From NCBI GenBank assembly GCA_921293015.1, contig OV121095.1, positions 32,461,484-32,525,483 of the forward strand: 64,000 nucleotides of DNA, in the 5' to 3' direction. The position numbers and the translations under genes are program-made. Source of the stretch: Phorcus lineatus (taxonomy: Eukaryota; Mollusca; Gastropoda; Trochida; Trochidae). The first letter of the stretch is position 1; every line of letters starts with the position of its first letter. Shown one piece after another: positions 11,745 through 23,574 of this stretch. Under the pieces are notes generated by a model. It made no database searches. It was not told the DNA's origin and saw only the letters and a program-made list of their open reading frames with translations.

Positions 11745-12311
11745 GGATCACTGAAACCAACATGAAACGACATGGAAACCAGTATTTCCACTTAGTATCC
11801 AGATAGGTTTCTATAGATTCATGTTGGTTTCCATGAAAACTGAAACCTACTTTTGCCCCAGATCCGGATGGTATCCATCACCGTTCTTTACACACTCCTC
11901 CAAGTAGGCTCCACTTGGTTTCCGTGATTGAAGTTTCATGTTGGTTTCCATGAAAACTGAAACCTACTTTTGCCCCAGATCCGGATGGTATCCATCACCG
12001 TTCTTTACACACTCCTCCAAGTAGGATCCACTTGGTTTCCGTGATTTAAGTTTCATTGTGGTTTCCTTGAAACTGAAACTTACTTTTGCCCCAGATCCGG
12101 ATGGTATCCATCACCGTTCTTTACACACTCCTCCAAGTAGGATCCACTTGGTTTCCAGGATTTTAGTTTTACTGTAGATTTACACTTGGTTTCCTTGTTT
12201 AGTCAGTTTATTGTATGTTTCAACCTGGTCTCCATGTTCAGGTTTATTCTAGGTTTCAACTTTGTTTCCGTGTTTTGTTAGTTTATCGTAGGTTTCAAAC
12301 TAGTTTCCATA
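11745..12311. repeat. Tandem repeat array, 117-bp unit plus shorter degenerate units
   Basis: Three head-to-tail copies of a 117-bp unit: 'ggtttcc' anchors at 11826, 11943 and 12060 are exactly 117 bases apart, and 'ccccagatccggatggtatc' recurs in each. Copies 1 and 2 are almost identical; copy 3 has a few changes. Downstream the array degrades to 50-60 base units built on 'aggtttcaacttggtttcc'. Flanking bases before 11821 are diverged versions of the same motif. Confidence 0.9.
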
Positions 12312-13645
12312 TCAATTCTTTTATTTCGGTTTGTAGGCCATCGGCCCATGTACAATACATGTTAACAATTTTTATGATTTTGTAGAGTAGACAATAAAGT
12401 TATACAACGATAATTTATAACATGGTTAATTCATTGACATTCTTCTATAAGCAAGCGCTTCTCTGATGAAATTAGAATATTTTACAAGGGAATATTGTTA
12501 TGTAGTGAGATTAAAAGTAAATTAGAATATGGGTTTTTAGGAAATATTCAGTATATTTAAAATAAGGTTAGAATAGTTAAATATTATTTCAAAGTAGCAA
12601 ATGTGTAGACAAAAGACATAATAGGACAGGTGATCAAAAGGTGCGTGTTCTTTAGTTATTAATCATGAGGAACAAGGAAGAGAAATGAGTTTAGGCCAAG
12701 TATTCTGACATATGTGACATTTGGTCAATTGGAATTTACGACCAAGCCAAACATGTAATCATTCTTATGTCAAAAACAGCTTGGTAAGAAGAATAAATGA
12801 GAGATAAAATGCATTATCGTGACGTTATGAATTACTAAGCATTTGCTAAAGTGTATTATTCAATTAGAGAAAGTAGGTAGTGACGTCACAAAGAGGTTAA
12901 GGTTCGAAGTTATCGAGGTCGAAGGTCAGAGTACACTTCTGACTGACATATGTCATAGGGTATAGTAAAGAAATGATTGGTCAAGAGAAAAACACACCCA
13001 TGAGAAGATTAATGTGATCAAGGGTTAAAAAGGGGATGCACGGTCAGTTAGAGTAACTTTTAGGAAGAGCAGAGCTGACCCAGGAAGAGTAAGAAGTTGG
13101 ACCAGGGAGGCCAACATCGGATAGGATGGGTAATGTATGAAGGGAGTAAAGTAAGTATGGGGTTAGGGTTAATAGTTAGGTAGGTAGGTAGGAATAGGAA
13201 TTGTGTACTGATGTAACTGCTTTAACTGTTTTTATAATAAAATAATGAAAAACCTTTCCTTGTATTTATTTACAAAGTGTACCTCTTGCAGGCTTATAAG
13301 CGAGTTCCCCACGTCAAGCGAGTAAGCGTGGCGAGAGGAAGTAGTAAATAAAAGTAATATATGACAATATCTACAATTACTAGTTAAAATATTATGATAT
13401 TGAGTAACAAAATTTAACTGACCATTTATAAGAATGTATTTATCCCTTATTACATCATAAGCATTACATTCGAACAAGAAATGTATAGCACTTTCAGTTA
13501 CACCACAATCACACATTTTACACCTCTTATCTACATTCACACCTCTAATATTGCAACGTAGAGGGAGAGAATTTAATCTAAGAAGACAAATATTTCTTCT
13601 TACAGATACTTGGTTGATAAAATTAACATAAAACTTATATATTGT
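12312..13645 (-). mobile_element. 5'-truncated LINE fragment inserted in the tandem array
   Basis: On the minus strand the fragment begins mid-ORF at 13645 and ends at about 12312 with 'ggccgatggcctacaaaccg' and 'aataaaagaattgat', a 3' end typical of molluscan CR1/RTE-like LINEs. It is flanked on both sides by the same 60-base piece of the array (12251-12310 and about 13646-13705; five differences). That is either an unusually long target-site duplication or insertion between two array units. Confidence 0.7.
13232..13645 (-). pseudogene. LINE ORF2 C-terminal zinc-knuckle fragment
   Basis: About 137 codons open on the minus strand, ending at 13232. They contain 'RRNICLLRLNSLPLRC' then 'CKMCDCGVTESAIHFLFEC', a CxxC...H...C knuckle as found at the C-terminus of non-LTR reverse transcriptases. 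There is no reverse-transcriptase domain; the fragment is 5'-truncated, as is usual for LINE insertions. About 900 bases of 3' UTR follow. The open frame runs on into the tandem repeat up to 13705, but those residues are not part of the element. Confidence 0.7.
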
Positions 13646-13705
13646 AGGTTTCAACTTGGTTTCCGTGTTTTGTAAGTTTATCGTAGGTTTCAAATTAGAT
13701 TCCAT

Positions 13706-14757
13706 GTAGTGTTAATTGTGTGTTATTTATGTTGTACAATGAACAAATACATTAATTACCATAAAATATTTATTGCAATAAAGACAAAAAACATTCATGG
13801 AAAGTTAAAATACCTACAAGGTAAAATGTAAGTGTGAATTTATGGTGGTTCACAGTGTATGCCGATGTTTTAAAGATTTTATAGAAAATATTACCAATCC
13901 ATTCACTATCAACATTTATTCAAACACACAATTTCAAAGAAGGAATTCATCTTTAAACGAGTAGTAAGAAAACGTAATTTTTCACTTTTTATGAAATCTC
14001 CAATCTTCATTGAAATAATTATTTTATGACAGCTGTGAATATAAATATATGCATATGATGGTTTAGAAATGCCTTTAGTTATTCACTGCAAAATTAACAA
14101 TCTACAAATGTGCAAAATATACACAATTCACCCTGTTCACTTTTCAGATGCTTTGGATTGGTCTTTATTGGTCTTTATTCTGAAACAGAAAACAATTGTA
14201 CAGATACTTAAAATATTCATATGAGTACATGAAGTTGAGACACATTCAATCTTCCACAGTTACTCTTTTCGAAAGCATACATATCAATTAGGGAAAGTAG
14301 TTAACAATACACAATTGCTATTTGGATTGACTCTGCAAAGTGGTCGGAAGTCAACAATCAATCCGTATGCTTATTTAACAATTGAATGTACTTACGGCCT
14401 TGCAACCCTCCTTGTTTCGTCAGTGAACACCTCAGATAAGCAAATTGAATTGAAAATGAAATTGATATAATATATCTCTTATTTTGAATTTCGATAAAAA
14501 TCAGCAATTTTATTTTCAAGTTATACTAAAATATGTTGGATTTATCACCATAACAACAAAAAACAATAAGACATATAAAATGATAAAAATGAAGTAATAA
14601 TCTGTTACAAAGCCGTCATAAAATTATTATTTGTAGATAACAAAAGATTTGATGACATTTGAATCGGTATATACGTTTAACAGTTATTTCAGGTTCATAC
14701 ACTATTCATTGTTTTGAGTGTTGGAAAAAAAGGACCAAATATTGTAATTAAAGAACT
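13706..14757. other. No gene seen
   Basis: AT-rich non-coding DNA. 'tggattggtctttattggtctttattc' at about 14155 is a small internal duplication. Nothing else recognisable. Confidence 0.55.
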
Positions 14758-14855
14758 TACTGTATGTTTGACCTCGTTTATAAGTCGACCCCCCTCCTTG
14801 ACCCCTCAATTTCTGGTATAAAAAACTCGACTTATACACGGTAATATACGGTAAT
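14758..14855. mobile_element. Short palindromic MITE-like element
   Basis: About 98 bp whose ends are inverted: left 'ttactgtatg' with 'tataagtcgacccc', right 'ctcgacttata' with 'atacggtaa'. Almost the whole length can pair, with a C-rich middle. Elements built on TATAAGTCGA and TTACCGTAT are common in animal genomes. No coding capacity. Confidence 0.6.
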
Positions 14856-16514
14856 TGAATAAATTATGTTTAAGCACAAAAATTATTTCTCACAGCAGGC
14901 AATGTCTTCAATTGCCAAACTTGCAACCAAGTGCATAGAGTAATATCAGTAAAACTTACAATAGTAATACTGATTGGTAAATAGAGAGCAACTCACATTG
15001 AATAAGCATTACTGTAAGGCACTGTATGTATCTTGATGGTTCACACTAAAATTAACGTCATAACATCAGCAACATGGTTAATCTTCTAAAAGTTGACATA
15101 AGTCAAGCAGAGTTTTAAAAACCAATTGTTTCATTTTCATCTAGCAAAATAATATTCTTTTGCATAAGTTATACTTTAAAATATCTCATTTTACAATATT
15201 CTTAAAAGTTGAATACAGGAAAACCATTAAGTTTGAGACTTGCACATTAAATAGTATCCAAAGAAAAACACAAACATTTAGTTGAAATCGAAAGTTTAGT
15301 TGAATCATGGTATAACAACTGTTACTTTTCCCATCTTTTTGAAATTCTACTATTTGACAGAAAACCTACATAATTTCAATGAAAACAAAAAGATATAGTA
15401 GAAATTGACGGAAATATGAAATCCCAAAATAAAGTCAAAAGCAATTGGTGTCAAGTACATCCAGTTGTGACATCTTGATCCCGACTTCATGCCTAATCAA
15501 GCTTGAAAATAGTTAACTCAAATGAGGCATGCATAAAGGGCATGTTCCGACAAGGGAGAGCAACGAAAATGTGCCAACTGCGATATACACGGAAACCTTT
15601 CTTAAAGGATTTTACAATACAATGATGTTAACATCCATTCTATATCCTTTCTAACGTTAAAATCGGAATATAACAACATCAAGACGAAACACATTTGATT
15701 TTACTCTTTTTCAAAATAAAGTCGCACATCTGACAACATTGTAGAGCATATGCATATTTTCCTATAGAGTTCGGCTATTTTCGTCTGTGACGTGATTTCA
15801 GTGATGTAAAGTCAAATCAGATGTTCTATTCGAGTAGAGACTTCATTTTACTAATTGATATTACAATCCTAGATTTTTCTTGATTATAACTAAGTTTTCC
15901 TACTGAAAAATTCAACGATTTTGTCTGGTTCTTTGGCTAAAGTAACTAGGTACTTGGTGCTGAATCCCACTGTATTCATATCATTAATATATCCGTGGCG
16001 CGTACATTTGAAATATCAGTCGTTTGTTCAATAAGCTGTTTTTGTTTATATAATGATGCAAAAAACTATCATTATTACCGTCTAGCTCATTTTACAACCG
16101 AAATAGATGAGAGTCCCGAGGGGTGCAAGGGTGAGTCGATCAGCCTGTCAATATTCATGAACTCTTTGTATTTGCAACTTTCATAAACGTATTGTTGTGG
16201 TTAGAAAAATATAATCATGACTTTAAAGTTGCCTTTGCTTATCAATGTATAATCTTAAAATTCCTCCAACATCTGCTTTTTGGCTTGTTGACAAACACGT
16301 TGCATACGTACTGAGTTTGGGCTAAGAGATGATAAGTTAAGGACTTGAAAATTGGCTTTTAATAAAACATTTAATATGGGAATGTAGTCTTATTGATGAA
16401 ATAAAATGTCCCAAATTATAAGTGAAAAGTATTCAATTTTGCTTGGCATAGATGATAAATCATTTACCATACCGGATAATTTGACAGAAAGTTCAATGTG
16501 ATTTTTCATTTCAG
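14856..16514 (+). other. Non-coding; last 230 bases are C1q intron sequence
   Basis: AT-rich with no credible ORF up to about 16270. From there ('cttgttgacaaacacgt') to the exon at 16515 it aligns with the end of the C1q-B intron (30190-30390), including 'aaaatgtcc' and the pyrimidine tract. So exon 2 of A shares intron flank with gene B. Confidence 0.65.
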
Positions 16515-16906
16515 GCCTGAACAGGGAAATATCCTTTCAAGTCAAGCAGATTAAGCGTCCTTACACGCCAGGTGCCTTCGAACCTCTCAAGTTTGATGAC
16601 GTCACACTGAACAAAGGTGGAGGTTACAACCCCGCTTCCGGTATCTTCATTGTTCCAATAACCGGAACCTATCTTTGCTGGGCCAATATCGTAGCTCATA
16701 GAAAAGATATTTTCCGTCTGACACTGATGAAAGAAGGAAAAGAGCTTGTAAGAGATTATCCTGGAAATGAACTAGGTTCTGGAACTGCCACTATCACTTA
16801 CTTGATGTTACATTACAAGGGTGAGCATGTCTGGTTCGCTGTCTATGGCGGTTCCTTTAACATTGCTGGAGAGATATTCTCTAGTTACGGATGTCATATA
16901 ATGTAG
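16515..16906 (+). CDS. C1q-domain exon (exon 2), C1qDC gene A or an orphan exon
   Basis: Intact C1q globular head of about 130 codons. It follows a good acceptor (TTTTTCATTTCAG|G at 16514/16515), enters in phase 1, and stops at TAG 16904-16906; AATAAA follows at 16922. Landmarks: 'ISFQVKQIKRPYT', 'GYNPASGIFIVPITGTYLCW' (the conserved strand with the aromatic-Gly-Tyr core), 'LMKEGKELV', 'GEHVWFAVYGG' and the terminal 'SSYGCHIM'. Compared with B it ends a few residues early. The head forms trimers and binds ligands in bivalve innate immunity (family knowledge). The nearest upstream exon 1 (6273-6543) carries a stop, and homology suggests this exon derives from a B-like rather than a C-like gene, so it may be an orphan. 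Confidence 0.8.
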
Positions 16907-16927
16907 TGTAACATTCAGTGTAATAAA

Positions 16928-17650
16928 TGGAACATGAAACAAACATTGTCAGTTCGCTGTTATTTCAAGAAAATGATTCATGCAATATGACCAAATCAAA
17001 CTTCTCTCATACTAAAAACGTGTGACTTCATCTGAGAAATGACTTGCACGATAACAAGTAAAATTTAGTTCAAATCTCTTATCGATGGTACATGACTTTC
17101 CCTTCTATATTGTCTGCCATTTTATAAGTTACAACCATTGATATAATATCCCTTTATATCAAAATTATCCTGCCAATTGGAGTCCTACAATCATGACTGT
17201 GATTGTTTGTTACCATCTGCCATATCTCAATCTTGTACAAGGCCTTGTACAGTTTGAATTAGCAAGGGAAATAATGATCCAAAGAATTAAGCCTCTTATG
17301 TAAAGAAAATAAGCACTTGTGCTATTGTTTTGCAGAGAATATCAATCATGATAGCATCACTGGTGAATACTTTCATAAGCCATGCTTCTCTTGGTTCCCG
17401 GCAAGAATGGAGAGGAAATTTATGTTTTCACTGGTCATTTGTCAGTTTTTTTAATTACCTTGCATGTTGATTGGTTGACGTAATTTCTTAAGTCTCATTC
17501 ATAAATTGTCTAGAACTTCTGTTATGATTTAAGACCTGCATTTTAAAAGTAACTCGTCAGTCTAACATTCATACTATAAACTTAATCTTTAACGGTGAAT
17601 ACAGAACATAATGCAAGACTGACAAACTGTTAAGAACATCAGGTAAAGCT
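16928..17650. other. No gene seen
   Basis: 3' flank of the C1q-A exon. AT-rich with no recognised feature. Confidence 0.55.
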
Positions 17651-17934
17651 GAGGTGAGGTGAGTGATTTTGGGTTTAACGCTGCTTTCAAGAGTATATCA
17701 TTTATATCACGGCTGCTAGTATTATGACAAGGAGAAAGCCCTGACCGAATCAGCTGGAACTAGCACACCATGGGTGGTACTCTGCTGCAATTCATTGTAG
17801 CATTGCACCCATAATTAATTGCGTGTAGAACAGTTTTCAACTGCAGATAAAGTTGCCGAACACCTGACGGAATTCGAACCATGAACCTCTTGATCCGAAG
17901 CCGAAAGCCCTAACCATTGCGCTATCCAGCCCCT
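17651..17934 (-). mobile_element. tRNA-derived SINE copy S1
   Basis: Read on the minus strand: a tRNA-like head from 17934 with an A-box-like 'tagcgcaatggttaggg' and a B box GGTTCGAATTCC (17869-17880), a central region with 'accatgggtggtac' (plus-strand reading), and a 3' tail 'gggtttaacgctgctttcaa' near 17671. Two other copies in the window (24488-24800 minus, 53106-53373 plus) share the same order, so this is a real family, similar to the 'tttaacgccgctttcaa' SINEs common in molluscs. Confidence 0.85.
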
Positions 17935-19159
17935 CAGTTAAACTAAAGTAGGCTAAAAAGCTTGTCCTGTTGAGTTGAGGAAATGCAACATGGCCTATAT
18001 TAGAAAGTGTTATAGACTGATGGGAGTTTTTACTTTGACTAGAATTATAGCAGCAATTAATATTACAATTACGTTCAGTAATATCATGATAAACACATGA
18101 GATTCTAGCTTTCCAAAGACAATATCAGTTTGAATAAAATTCGATACCTAAGGGATACATGTTTGATTTTATGTAAGGATCAAGAGACAGATTTGTGGTC
18201 GAGACAACAAGCGACCTGACTACTTCAGCATTCTGTGTAGAACTTGCATTGTTATGGTTTTCTTTCGTACGAAAAAAGTCGTGCTGTGTAATTTAAAGCA
18301 TGTACCAATGGTCATTACGATCTCACAATTCAATTGTTAAGAAATGGAAAGTTATTTGCTAGACACTTTTGAAAAGCCTTACAGAACAACTTTTACAAAC
18401 AGGTTCTTGATCTCAGGTAAACAGTGCCTTAATCACTTTTTTACAAAATAAATATATTGATTGATATTTATAAATATTGACTTCAGGTCATAGTTTTTAG
18501 TCGTTACAATGATGGGATCTCAAGAAACGTGTGAGTAGTACCTAAATAAATTGTAGAACCTAAATAAAACAGTTACAAACGATCCATTTAATTGAATTGA
18601 ATAGACCAAAATATCAATCGTTCTTACCTTCATGATACAACATCTTCTTATTTTGATGATTTGATTGGATTTTGTGATCTTGTCTCATAAATGGTATTTG
18701 TTTCACCTTATCAAATGTTTATAATGAATGATCTATGTTTATTTGTGTGTAATGCTTTGCAAGTGAGTAAATATGGATTAACAAGAGGAAACTTGCTTTG
18801 GTTGCTACAAATCTTGCTTCCCTCTGATAACATAACCATGTTACAAACGGTTTCCGTCTCCTAATAATCTGAGGAAATTTCAACATAGGTAACACGATAC
18901 GTCACTTTCATTTAAGTTTATCGTCATATGTCCTAGTTCTAACTGTTTGTTGATGAATGGTGTCCTTGCAGATTCAGAAATGTATATATCGGAAAACACA
19001 CAGTGTATGCATTGTAACGTTTAAGAGGTTCACCAAGGCACTTGAAGTTCATGAAGTTTGTGAACAGATATCAAAACTAAAGCATGCGGGTGTCAATTAA
19101 TGTTAATTATGGATCAACAAAGAGTTATCAAACTTGAATACAGCATTGACCCAAATCAT
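17935..19159. other. No gene seen
   Basis: AT-rich non-coding DNA. I see no feature I can support. Confidence 0.55.
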
Positions 19160-19545
19160 CAATATCTGTTGTGCAAGATCTACCTTTTGTAAATCTCATT
19201 GTAGTCTATCCACCATGTGTTCGACCTGATTCATATCCGGACCTTTCGCAGCCAGGGGTAACCAGTCAACACATTCTTGAAACAGGACGTTTATTATTGT
19301 TGCTGCGCGATAGGGGCCAACGTTGTCTTCCTGCAGCAGAAAGTTGTTGCCAAAGACGTTTCTTACACAGAAGGGACGTCTCTTCCAGTACAAATGGTAT
19401 GTCACTTCATTGATGTTTCTTTCCACCACCAAAAGTAGAGTTTCACCATCAAATGGATCACGCCCTGGACGAATAATGACCCATCTCCATCAGCGACAAC
19501 ACCACCTTTCAACTCATATATACATATATTTGATTTGTTCACTGA
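19160..19545 (-). pseudogene. Tc1-like transposase C-terminal relic
   Basis: Minus-strand frame 19432-19196 reads 'NFLLQEDNVGPYRAATIINV' then 'GPDMNQVEHMVDRLQ'. These are the degraded Tc1/IS630 motifs F-QQDNA-RPH-A and P-DLNPIEH-WD-LQ, with the second catalytic D of DDE in 'QEDN' and the final E in 'VEH'. The preceding frame (19587-19402) holds a weak match to the strand before it. No N-terminal domain or inverted repeats are found. Confidence 0.75.
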
Positions 19546-20139
19546 ATTGTTAAAAAAAGTTGTTGATAACTTTGAAGTTATCTTCACAGAGTTTTGCTTA
19601 TCATTTTCACAAAAAAAGTATAAGTCTTTATAGATTGTTGCAATATGTTTTCTTTTAACTTCAAAAAGTAATCATCACTGATTATTTTGGTACAAGCTTC
19701 ACTTTATATTTCCACTATAAGATGAAAATGATATGTCGATTGCAAAAGCCAAAAATACAACCTTATGACAATTGATGTTAAATAAAACACGTGGAATAAA
19801 CAGGTAAAACAATAGATGATATTAAGGATGTTACGACAAATATACTTTATATACGAACATAAGTCGTACCTCATTCAAAAACTGTCTAGATTTTACACAA
19901 TCATAGCATTGTTCTGTAACGTTTCTTTGCCACATCTCTCTATCCTATGATTGGCATGTCTGCATCTTTCAGTTCTTCTCATGTTCCTATAAAATCGTTT
20001 ACGTTTTAGGTGAGTTATCAGGGAGAGTTTCTGAAGTATTCGTCGAGGGCGAAGTACCTTCTTTTCGTCTTTTGGGGGGCCTTATTCACACTTGAAATTG
20101 ATGCTGAAATGAAAGTAGCATATGCCTTTATCATCGGGT
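19546..20139 (+). other. Upstream region of decayed C1q copy D, with TATA box
   Basis: Non-coding. TATAAAA lies at 19988-19994, preceded by 'cctatgattggc', resembling 'cctattggc' upstream of the A and C boxes. This marks the remains of a C1q promoter. Confidence 0.5.
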
Positions 20140-20390
20140 AGTATGCTTGATGACATCCGCCGTGTTGAGAGGGCAGTTTGCGATATGACTAGGAAGGTCA
20201 ACCTCACCAAAATCGAACTTACTGCTTAGAAAGACTTAAAAAAAACCTAAATGGATCTTGAGGTAACAAACATATTCCGAAAGATCCTAGACAGGAAGCT
20301 TCCAAATGGTATGTCAAGATTGTCCCAATCGGACACCATGGATGAAACTATCGAGGAATTACAGATATTACAGTTTTACAGGGTATAAGT
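20140..20390 (+). pseudogene. Decayed C1qDC exon 1 (copy D)
   Basis: The open stretch reads 'GSMLDDIRRVERAVCDMTRK' and 'VNLTKIEL', a clear relative of 'GPMLDNILRLERAVNNISWE' in gene B. It is interrupted by TAG after about 30 codons, has lost the signal-peptide frame, and has an A-run where coding frame is lost. The signature Cys-Gly is changed: the codon preceding the conserved Gly no longer encodes Cys. Later residues ('DTMDETIEELQ') match 'LDIMEERMEEIA' of gene B. It sits between the TATA at 19988 and the C1q remnant at 22294. Confidence 0.7.
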
Positions 20391-22293
20391 GAGTTAACTA
20401 TTGAACATGTAATTGAAAATATCAATTGTTGCTCAATCATCGCTCATTGAAGATGTATTTCATAAATGATTATCTCACTGACGTTGAACGTCAAGTAATC
20501 TTAATATAAATACACTGTTGTTACGTTTTTCTTTTCTGAATATTCGTGTCAATAAATCAAATACAGAGACAAATTATTAGAATAATGAATTTGACATCTG
20601 GAATAAGAGTTGAAAAAGGGAATGGGTAAAGTTGCCTCAGTAGGTTATGCCAATTAATAAACTATCAGTTATCTACAATGAGTGGTAGATTTTGAGAGAA
20701 GGAATACTTCTAAGTTTAACTAGCTAAAAAAAAGTCTGTGCTTGCAAAAATAATTGCTGGTGTTGGTATAGGTTAATCAGTTCATAAGGATTTGAGTATA
20801 CAAGGGGGAAACAGTATAGCTTTCTGTTATTCCGTTGGATTATAAGAAGTTAATAGTATTTTATTATATGAAAATAATCATTCTACACGAACTGCAATCA
20901 GCGTTGACCTAAATAAGTAACCTGATGATTATTAGCTATCACTCAAATAGCTTATCTATCTTGGAAGTGAAAGTGTTCGACACAAGACCTTAATATTATT
21001 CACTTTGATATTTAAAAAATAAACATCTCCTTAAGTAGATTTAATCAATAATTATACATGTTTGTTTATATCAAACAAACAATGAACGTTTTCTTTCATT
21101 CTCATTTTAAACATCTTCATATAAGCTCCATATTGAAATTCTCCATGTTTTGAAAGTTTTAAATGTAAAATAATTTATTTGTGTACAAATAAAGCGGGAT
21201 ATTTTTTATTTGATGTAAAGTACACTTCTCTGTCCATCAGTGATTAATGTGACAATGCAGAACCATTAATCCCGAACAACCCCATATATATATATATCTG
21301 TAGAAAATGACAAAAAGACCAGTATTCGCAGAACATGCCGACAGTTCAACCCTTTTAGTAGAGGAATCGTAGACCTTCAATAATTATATTTTGCAAGTTG
21401 GTAGTCGTTTATGTTTATGTTAAAAAAAATATTTGATATTAAGAGTACAGTGTGTTTAAATAAATGGGTACTTATTTCTGTAAGGAAAACATTTTAGTAT
21501 GTTTTTTTAACATGTTTTCTTCATCAAAATCGATTTGTATTGTGCTTTAACTTCTTACATGAAGTTTCATCCACAATGGCTGTACAAGATCTCAATCCCA
21601 AAATAAACGATAAGTAGGCTTGTAATGAATCAATGAAACGATTAAGTTGGTAAAACACCTGGACAGCTGGATTTGCATTTCCTTTTCAACTTATTACATG
21701 TTGATTTTTATGCAAGTTTTGTCAGCGAAATATGGTAAATTAATGTTTTCAAAGTATTAGTTTTTTTTATATTCAAGAAGTTATAATAAAAATAATATGG
21801 TAAATTTAGCTTTTTATTCTTTAAATATAAACTGATTTCATATATTCAATTGTCGATTGTATCAAACGTTATAAAGAAAAACGTTTGATTTGATATTTAA
21901 TTTATGTAGAAATTGTATGATATATAATTAAGCGTTTAACCAGAAAATCATTGATACAGTTGATTCCTTTTACTTTTATGTCAGGATACAATGTGCCTTT
22001 TTACGGTTCATCTTACATCGATGCTAGAGTGCATGGTGGAGAAAGTCTGTATCTGAGATATATAATCCAAATCGTACCAGGGTGACATAATGTCTACAAA
22101 AACTAGTTTATTTCAAAAGATAAGATCTAGTATACGATAACATTGATCTGTGTAGTAGCCTAAGAAGACATAATAATTAAACAAACATCGATATTATTGT
22201 CAAATTAAAAAAGATTTCCACATAAGGCACTGAAAGTAAAGCATCTCAATAAAATGGAGGCTGTCTCGAAATAACTTTATGGGTTCATTTTGG
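20391..22293 (+). other. Presumed intron of copy D
   Basis: AT-rich non-coding, no ORFs. A short (TA)n run is at 21284-21296. The size (1.9 kb) matches the introns of genes B and C (2.7 and 2.0 kb). Confidence 0.45.
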
Positions 22294-22416
22294 GTTCATC
22301 TTTAGATGACCTGCAAAGAGGGGAAGCATGTCTGGTTTGTTATCTCAGGCAGTTCCTTGGCCATGTACGGAAATCGCCATTCAAAATATGGCTGTAACCT
22401 GATGAACTTAAAATGA
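22294..22416 (+). pseudogene. Decayed C1q exon 2 (copy D), C-terminal part only
   Basis: From 22324 the frame reads 'KHVWFVISGSSLAMYGNRHS' then 'KYGCNLMNLK' and TGA (22414-22416), which is the last third of the C1q head, ending with the same 'YGC-x-LM-x-x-K' tail as gene B. Just before it, 'LDDLQRG' is in another frame because of one extra G near 22321. The first two thirds of the exon are not recognisable. Confidence 0.75.
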
Positions 22417-22534
22417 TAAATGGCATCAGTCCCACAGGTTGTTATCACTCTGTTCAAGATTCATGTTACAACATTTTATCTTTCGAATAAGTTAATATCC
22501 AGAACATAATATCATGAATAACAATTCAAGGAAA

Positions 22535-22650
22535 TGCTGGCACCATTGGTGGTACTGAACTGAAATTCAGTGTACCATTGTATCCAAACATGATTGCTAA
22601 CTACCTTGCAGGTTTCAAACACAGGTACTCTTGCCCCGAAGCACATATTG
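22535..22650 (-). mobile_element. SINE fragment S4
   Basis: Matches the central part of S2: 'ggtggtactgaactgaaatt' and 'cagtgtaccattgtatccaaa' against the corresponding S2 region at 24650-24690. Head and tail are lost. Confidence 0.6.
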
Positions 22651-23026
22651 ATAAGGGGCGTGTCTAAACATAACGATCACCTTTTAGTTGTTAATATACT
22701 TAATTCACACTCTCAAATATGTAGATATGTAATATAAAAACCTAACTGACCAGGGCATTATGCAAAATCTTAGTGGTCTCCTCAATATTACGATATTTAC
22801 AAAAACAAAAAACTTTCCTTATAGTCGTGATTTTAAAGACTGTCAGATGCCATGTCATAACTTTCTCATGACTAGTGAATAGTTCACTGTAATAAACAAA
22901 ACCAAATTTACTATATACAACTTATTTTTCTTCTTATATTTTACTGGAAGGTCGATTTTGTAACACATGTGAAAAAACGGTTGATGCCCCATTTTCATCA
23001 CCAAAGGTTGGTTTTTAATATCATAA
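22651..23026. other. No gene seen
   Basis: AT-rich non-coding. Confidence 0.55.
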
Positions 23027-23060
23027 GTTACCATGTGTCCACGAGTTTGATATGGAAATA

Positions 23061-23132
23061 TATCATGTGTTCGAGTTAAATATCAAACGAGAACGAAGTT
23101 CGAGTTTGATATTTCACTCGGACACATGATAT
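23061..23132. repeat. E2 left hairpin
   Basis: Arms of about 32 bases, 'atcatgtgttcgagttaaat' paired with 'atttcactcggacacatgat', four mismatches; the apex is built from 'gagaacgaagttc'. Confidence 0.85.
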
Positions 23133-23316
23133 ATCTCCATTTATTACACTCTCGTTGGAGATACTACAGTTGTGAAACAATGACGTTATTCAACACTGTT
23201 GTGAAACATTGCACGTGAAAGCGATCGCATCCGGAACTATTTTCCTATTATTTGTCACATGACAAGTTATCATGATGTAAATCAAAATAGCAATTAACAT
23301 TCCTCCCAATCAAATA

Positions 23317-23574
23317 ATGCAAATTAGTTGTCACAAAAATATCCAAAGCATAAATAATTACTGTCAGTTGTCCGAGAAACAGCACAGAGATATCAGCACA
23401 ATTATTAATCAACGTCCATCTTCTTCAAATGTAAATATGTCCTCTGAATCCAGGTCAAGCGGGCTTTCGTCAGTAGATCGGGCAAAGTCATCCCTGCCGA
23501 TTTCGGTAGATTCTTGTCAGCGTCAGTGCTTCCAAATTTCGATCGATCAACTCAAACTTCGGTGGTTTCGTTAG
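23317..23574 (+). pseudogene. Crypton-like tyrosine recombinase, C-terminal fragment
   Basis: Opens with 'MQISCHKNIQSINNYCQLSE', closely matching 'MQITGHKNVHSINNYSHISD' of E1. This is the final recombinase segment with the conserved His and the nucleophilic Tyr; the Gly before His is replaced by Cys here. It continues with a Ser-rich tail to TAG-equivalent loss of frame near 23574. The catalytic Arg boxes are absent, so it is not active. The strand agrees with the orientation of E2 relative to E3 (shared right end). Confidence 0.7.

Noticed and set aside
11821-12166. Direct repeats suggestive of a CRISPR array
   Set aside because: The repeats are contiguous 117-bp units without unique spacers, in an animal genome.
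19171-19553. Plus-strand ORFs opposite the Tc1 relic
   Set aside because: They are antisense shadows of the transposase.
23317-23574. Phage integrase from bacterial contamination
   Set aside because: The segment matches the eukaryotic Crypton-type recombinase in E1 and sits in an element with relatives across the window.
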